Shown: piece by piece, positions 62,451 through 64,000 of the stretch
Numbering within the stretch: the first letter of the stretch is position 1
Layout: every line of letters begins with the position of its first letter
Assembly: GCA_039583875.1 (NCBI GenBank)
Contig: CM077167.1
Location: 146,337,010-146,401,009 of the forward strand
Source: Platanthera guangdongensis
Lineage: Eukaryota > Streptophyta > Magnoliopsida > Asparagales > Orchidaceae
Length of the DNA stretch: 64,000 nt
Reading direction: 5' to 3'
Notes under the pieces: model-generated
Database searches by the model: none
What the model was told of the DNA's origin: nothing
The model's input: only the letters and a program-made list of their open reading frames with translations
Translations under genes and position numbers: made by a program

Positions 62451-64000
62451 TTCATGACGGGCACTTGTGTCCGTGCCTTGTCTGCTGAGGACTTCAACGG
62501 CGAGTGGATCGTGGACTCCTGGTGTGGTCATCACCTCACCGGAGACAAGTCGAAGTTCTCCTCCATGCAAGCATACTCAGGTAATGAAGTTATTATCACT
62601 GCTGATAATACTGTTTATGCAGTAGAGAAAGAGTGAGTTGTGTCTTTGGGTAGTGATCAGGGGCCACTCACATTAAGAAATGTGTATCATGTACCGGGCA
62701 TGAAGAAGAACCTCTTCTCGGTGACCAATGCGGTAGATGATGGGTATCACGTTCTGTTTGGGCCAACAGACGTGAGGTTTCTTTGCAACGTATCAGCAGT
62801 TAAGGCTGATGTTGATCATATAGGGAGGAGGGTCAAGAACTTATTTGTTCTTGCTACTAATGCTTATGTTGATCGTATGAGAGCCAACGATAACGCTGCT
62901 ATCTGGCATGAGAGGCTGGGGCATGTAGGCATGGACAAGCTGAAGGCTATGGCTAATTGAATTTTGGTGAGTGGTCTGCCTAAGTTATCCTTCTTTGGTG
63001 ACGGACATGTTTGCGCGGGATGTCAATACGGTAAGACACATCGCCTTCCGTTTGATAAATCACAAACAAGGAGCAAGCAACCATTGGAGTGCATTCATGG
63101 CGACCTGATGGGACCAACGGTCACTGCCAGCCTTGGTGGAAGCAGATACATGCTTGTCTTGATTGATGACTACTTAAGGTATACTTGGGTTTATTTCTTG
63201 AAGGAGAAGTCAGAAGCTTTCTGTTTGTCTATGGAGTTCAAGGAGTTGGTGGAAGGCCGTCTTGGCTTGCGGATCAAGAAGCTTAGAACTGACAACGGTG
63301 GTGAGTTTATCTCCTCCGAGTTTTCTAACTTCTGCAGGAAGCACGAGATCCAACAAGAGCTCACTTGTGCTCACACTCCACAACAAAATGGAGTAGCGGA
63401 GCGGAAGATCCGTCATCTGACGGAGACTTGCAAATGCTGGCTTCATGCGAAAGACATCCCAAGGTCCTTTGGGGCGGAGGGGATATCTTGTGCCTCTTAT
63501 GTCATCAACAGGATGCCGCTCAGCCCGATCAATATGAATACTCATATTGAGTTGTTGCTAAAGGAGAAGCCAAGTGTGGGACACCTTCGGGTGTTCGGTT
63601 CAACTTGCTATGTGCATGTCCTGGATGCTTCACGGACTAAGCTGGATGCAAAGGCAAGGAAGCTTGTCTTTGTTGGCTATGATGAGCGGAAGAAGGGATG
63701 GAAATGCATGGATCCTGTGACGAAGAAGTTCATTGTATCAAGAGACGTTGTCTTTGACGAGCTGACATCGTATGGAGGTGGCTCGGTTGAGCTAACCGGT
63801 AGCAAGGTTGATGAAGAACCCTTGGTGGTTGCTAAAGGCCTGGAAGAGGAGCTTGCTGTTTCACCAGCAGCTCCTGTTGCTTCTAACTCCGAGGCTGAGC
63901 CTTCTGGCTCAGGAAGCAGGGGGAGCACTGCTCAAAGAATGCCCCAGGTAGGAGTTGAGCCCGAAGAAGCAACGGAAGCAGTAAGCAAGGAGTCGACCCT
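62451..64000 (+). pseudogene. Element F pol, protease and integrase (truncated by the window)
   Basis: Same frame as gag. The protease motif reads EWIVDSWCGHHLTGD, so the catalytic DSG is changed to DSW. TGA at 62634-62636 and 62958-62960 interrupt. Then VPGMKKNLFSVTNAVDDGYHV, the pre-integrase HERLGHVGMDKLKAMAN, the zinc-binding CAGCQYGKTHRLPF, and integrase with HGDLMGP, LRTDNGGEFISSE and NGVAERKIRHL, keeping all three acids. The integrase C-terminus (GHLRVFGSTCYVHV, KLVFVGYDERKKGWKCMDP) and an acidic Ser-rich linker run open to the window end. Confidence 0.9.

Larger units (their letters stand above)
59789..64000 (+). mobile_element. Element F: Ty1/copia retrotransposon, 3' part off the right edge
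   Basis: It has a 5' LTR, primer-binding site, gag, protease and integrase; RT, RNase H and the 3' LTR are beyond the window. The order protease-integrase before RT makes it Ty1/copia. Its LTR is of the same family as solo LTR E. The coding frame 61608-64000 is continuous apart from four in-frame stops and has no frameshift. The lineage within copia is not assigned. Confidence 0.9.

Overview
The window is plant nuclear DNA made almost entirely of nested LTR retrotransposons. The evidence is Ty1/copia and Ty3/gypsy gag-pol proteins, LTRs of 1 to 3 kb, primer-binding sites complementary to plant initiator-Met tRNA, 5-bp target-site duplications (TSDs) and plant-type short introns. I found no host gene, rRNA, tRNA or CRISPR array. 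It looks like an intergenic or heterochromatic region of a repeat-rich angiosperm genome; the species cannot be told.

Layout. Element A (Ty3/gypsy, Tekay/Del-like, minus strand) fills 1-5852 and runs off the left edge. Its long 5' LTR is cut at 5852 and resumes at 58938-59158. The 53-kb interruption is element B (Ty3/gypsy, Tat-like, minus strand, 5853-58932), bounded by 971/972-bp LTRs and the TSD tcgac. B's gag-pol lies at 52460-57900. Between pol and the 3' LTR, B carries a dimeric 72/75-bp tandem array and two antisense (plus-strand) transcription units, each with a TATA box and intron-like gaps. Four later insertions sit inside B: element C (Ty1/copia, SIRE/Maximus-like, plus, 8188-20213, TSD gagac); E, a solo copia LTR (20934-22626, TSD atggt); D1 (SIRE-like copia, plus, 25033-38092, TSD ggatc); and D2 (same family, minus, 38794-52168, TSD acttc). 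D1 and D2 both entered B's tandem array. To the right of A lies 0.6 kb without recognisable features, then element F (Ty1/copia, plus, 59789 to the right edge), whose LTR belongs to the same family as solo LTR E.

By-eye LTR divergence falls with nesting depth: B about 7-8%, C about 3%, D2 about 1%, D1 about 0.3%. All coding regions are broken to some degree, but D1, D2 and C keep long recognisable gag, protease, integrase, reverse transcriptase and RNase H domains.

The most interesting signal is in C, D1 and D2. Each carries a third ORF after pol. In each, the DNA just before this ORF holds an array of the same short CpG-centred palindrome that fills the element's LTR U3 (GTGTCGACAC in D, GATCGTCGA-type in C), followed by a TATA box about 100 bp before the ORF's ATG. 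This looks like an internal promoter for the accessory gene built from the same regulatory unit as the LTR. In C the motif also sits inside gag, where it encodes a Ser/Arg-rich tract. Elements A, B and E/F each have their own reiterated CpG-containing motif in the LTR.
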